64,000 nt of DNA from Niastella yeongjuensis (lineage in GTDB: Bacteria; Bacteroidota; Bacteroidia; Chitinophagales; Chitinophagaceae), in NCBI RefSeq assembly GCF_900110245.1, contig NZ_FOCZ01000004.1:62001-126000 (forward strand). The letters are read 5' to 3'. Shown piece after piece: positions 63,142 through 64,000 of this stretch; within the stretch, counting starts at the first letter, position 1, and each line of letters begins with the position of its first letter. The position numbers and the translations under genes were made by a program. Below the pieces are notes generated by a model that ran no database searches, had not been told where the DNA came from, and saw nothing but the letters and a program-made list of their open reading frames with translations.

Positions 63142-64000
63142 ATGCTAGAAGCCATTCCCTCCATATCAATAAAGAATTTCAAATCTATTCGTGATCTTCA
63201 AATATCAGATTGTTCCAGAATTAATCTTTTTATCGGTAAGCCAAACGTAGGTAAGTCGAATATTTTGGAAGCTCTTTCTACTTTTTCGATTCCTTATTTA
63301 CGGGAAAATCCAACCCGTAAGTTGTCTCATTTAATCCGCCTTGAAAGTGAAACAGAGCTATTTTATAATGGAAATACAGAATCAGCCGCGGAAATTGATA
63401 TTGCAATAGGCTCTTGTGCAATGGCATTTAACCCCAAAGAAGGTTTAAAAGCCAGATTAAGTTTACATAATCAGTTGTGGGAAGACCTTAGAATAGATGA
63501 TAAATTGATTGTTAAAGGCATTAATACCCCAACTTCCTTTGATGTTCCTGTAAAAAAATATCAGTACAAACACAATGTTGCTTATAAACGATCTCATTCA
63601 AAATACCTGGTCCCTCCATTCGGAAGTAACTTGCTCTCAATTATCGAGAATTACGATGAGTTAAAGCAACAAGTAGTAGCTCTATTTCGTGAATACAATC
63701 TGGAGATTGCTTTTGATAAAGGCAGTCAAACAATTAAGGTAGTTCAGAACAAGCAAGATGGTTTGTTTTTAATACCTTATAACTCGATTGCTGATACACT
63801 GCAAAGAATTATTTTCTATAAGTCTGCAATAGCGTCTAATAATAATAGTATATTACTATTCGAAGAGCCTGAAGCGCACTCATTTCCTCCGTACATGACG
63901 CATTTAACTCAAGAGATAATTTACAAAAAGGATAATCAGTATTTTATAGCCACACACAGTCCCTTTATCTTAAATGACCTTCTTGAAAATGGCAGGGACG
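63142..64000 (+). CDS. AAA/OLD-like ATPase, N-terminal part (gene runs off the window)
   Basis: The frame is open from the ATG at 63142 to the last base, 286 codons. It starts 'MLEAIPSISIKNFKSIRD', the typical first strand of SMC/OLD/RecF-like ATPases, followed by the Walker A motif GKPNVGKSN (32-40). Near the visible end are a Walker B-like 'SILLFEEPEAHSFPPYM' and 'YFIATHSPFILNDLL' with the switch His of ABC-type ATPases. This is the AAA_15/AAA_21 type found in OLD nucleases and in several anti-phage systems such as Gabija, Septu and retron-linked ATPases. What follows (TOPRIM, nuclease or a separate effector) lies outside the window. The position directly behind a tRNA gene is common for accessory genes. 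Confidence 0.85.
   Translation, partial: MLEAIPSISIKNFKSIRDLQISDCSRINLFIGKPNVGKSNILEALSTFSIPYLRENPTRKLSHLIRLESETELFYNGNTESAAEIDIAIGSCAMAFNPKEGLKARLSLHNQLWEDLRIDDKLIVKGINTPTSFDVPVKKYQYKHNVAYKRSHSKYLVPPFGSNLLSIIENYDELKQQVVALFREYNLEIAFDKGSQTIKVVQNKQDGLFLIPYNSIADTLQRIIFYKSAIASNNNSILLFEEPEAHSFPPYMTHLTQEIIYKKDNQYFIATHSPFILNDLLENGRD

Overview
The window looks like a chromosomal segment of a Bacteroidota bacterium, most probably of the family Chitinophagaceae (Chitinophaga/Niastella-like). The evidence is two ECF sigma/FecR/SusC/SusD loci, two proteins with C-terminal type IX secretion (T9SS) sorting domains, DUF6520-type small secreted proteins, an RteC-domain protein, MacB/FtsX-like ABC permeases, and start codons that mostly lack Shine-Dalgarno sequences. 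All calls are from reading the sequence; no database search was run.

Layout. 0-2.4 kb: the end of a membrane protein, a thioredoxin-fold lipoprotein and a DUF6520-type protein. 2.8-15.3 kb (minus strand): a nutrient-uptake locus that reads, in transcription order, ECF sigma, FecR, SusC with STN domain, SusD, secreted thioredoxin-like protein, a small unknown gene and an S9 prolyl-oligopeptidase. This suggests uptake and breakdown of peptides. 15.5-25.7 kb: an accessory region with poorly known genes, a regulator behind a perfect 16-bp palindrome, two distant paralogues of unknown function (one next to a holin-like 70-aa protein), RteC and Crp/Fnr regulators, a beheaded Mrr-like nuclease, a DUF6934-like two-gene cassette, a long 23-bp inverted repeat and a dispersed ~210-bp repeat.

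25.7-32.6 kb: a second, minimal sigma/FecR/SusC/SusD locus with no enzyme attached. 32.6-38.9 kb: DUF6520-type protein, PD-(D/E)XK nuclease, methyltransferase, aldo/keto reductase with a divergent AraC regulator, and an ABC permease behind a possible sigma-54 promoter. 38.9-51.0 kb (minus strand): a compact set of T9SS surface protein, a 3228-aa SpvB/FG-GAP/RHS protein and a lipoprotein. The RHS protein ends in a domain that looks like an L,D-transpeptidase (His...Ser-x-Gly-Cys), so the RHS/lipoprotein pair is a candidate cell-wall-targeting toxin and periplasmic immunity protein. This is the most interesting system seen here.

51.3-57.6 kb: an NDH-2-type oxidoreductase; divergent trehalose genes, where the synthase carries an N-terminal membrane sensor-like module; and an ECF41-type sigma factor facing a carboxymuconolactone decarboxylase-family gene that has the ECF41-type -35 sequence TGTCACA upstream. 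57.6-60.7 kb: six small minus-strand orphan genes in two related pairs plus two singletons, resembling an immunity-gene array. 61.1-63.1 kb: a T9SS-sorted secreted protein, an unusual block of 21-nt and 11-nt phased repeats, and tRNA-Leu(CAA). From 63.1 kb an AAA/OLD-like ATPase begins directly behind the tRNA and runs off the window.
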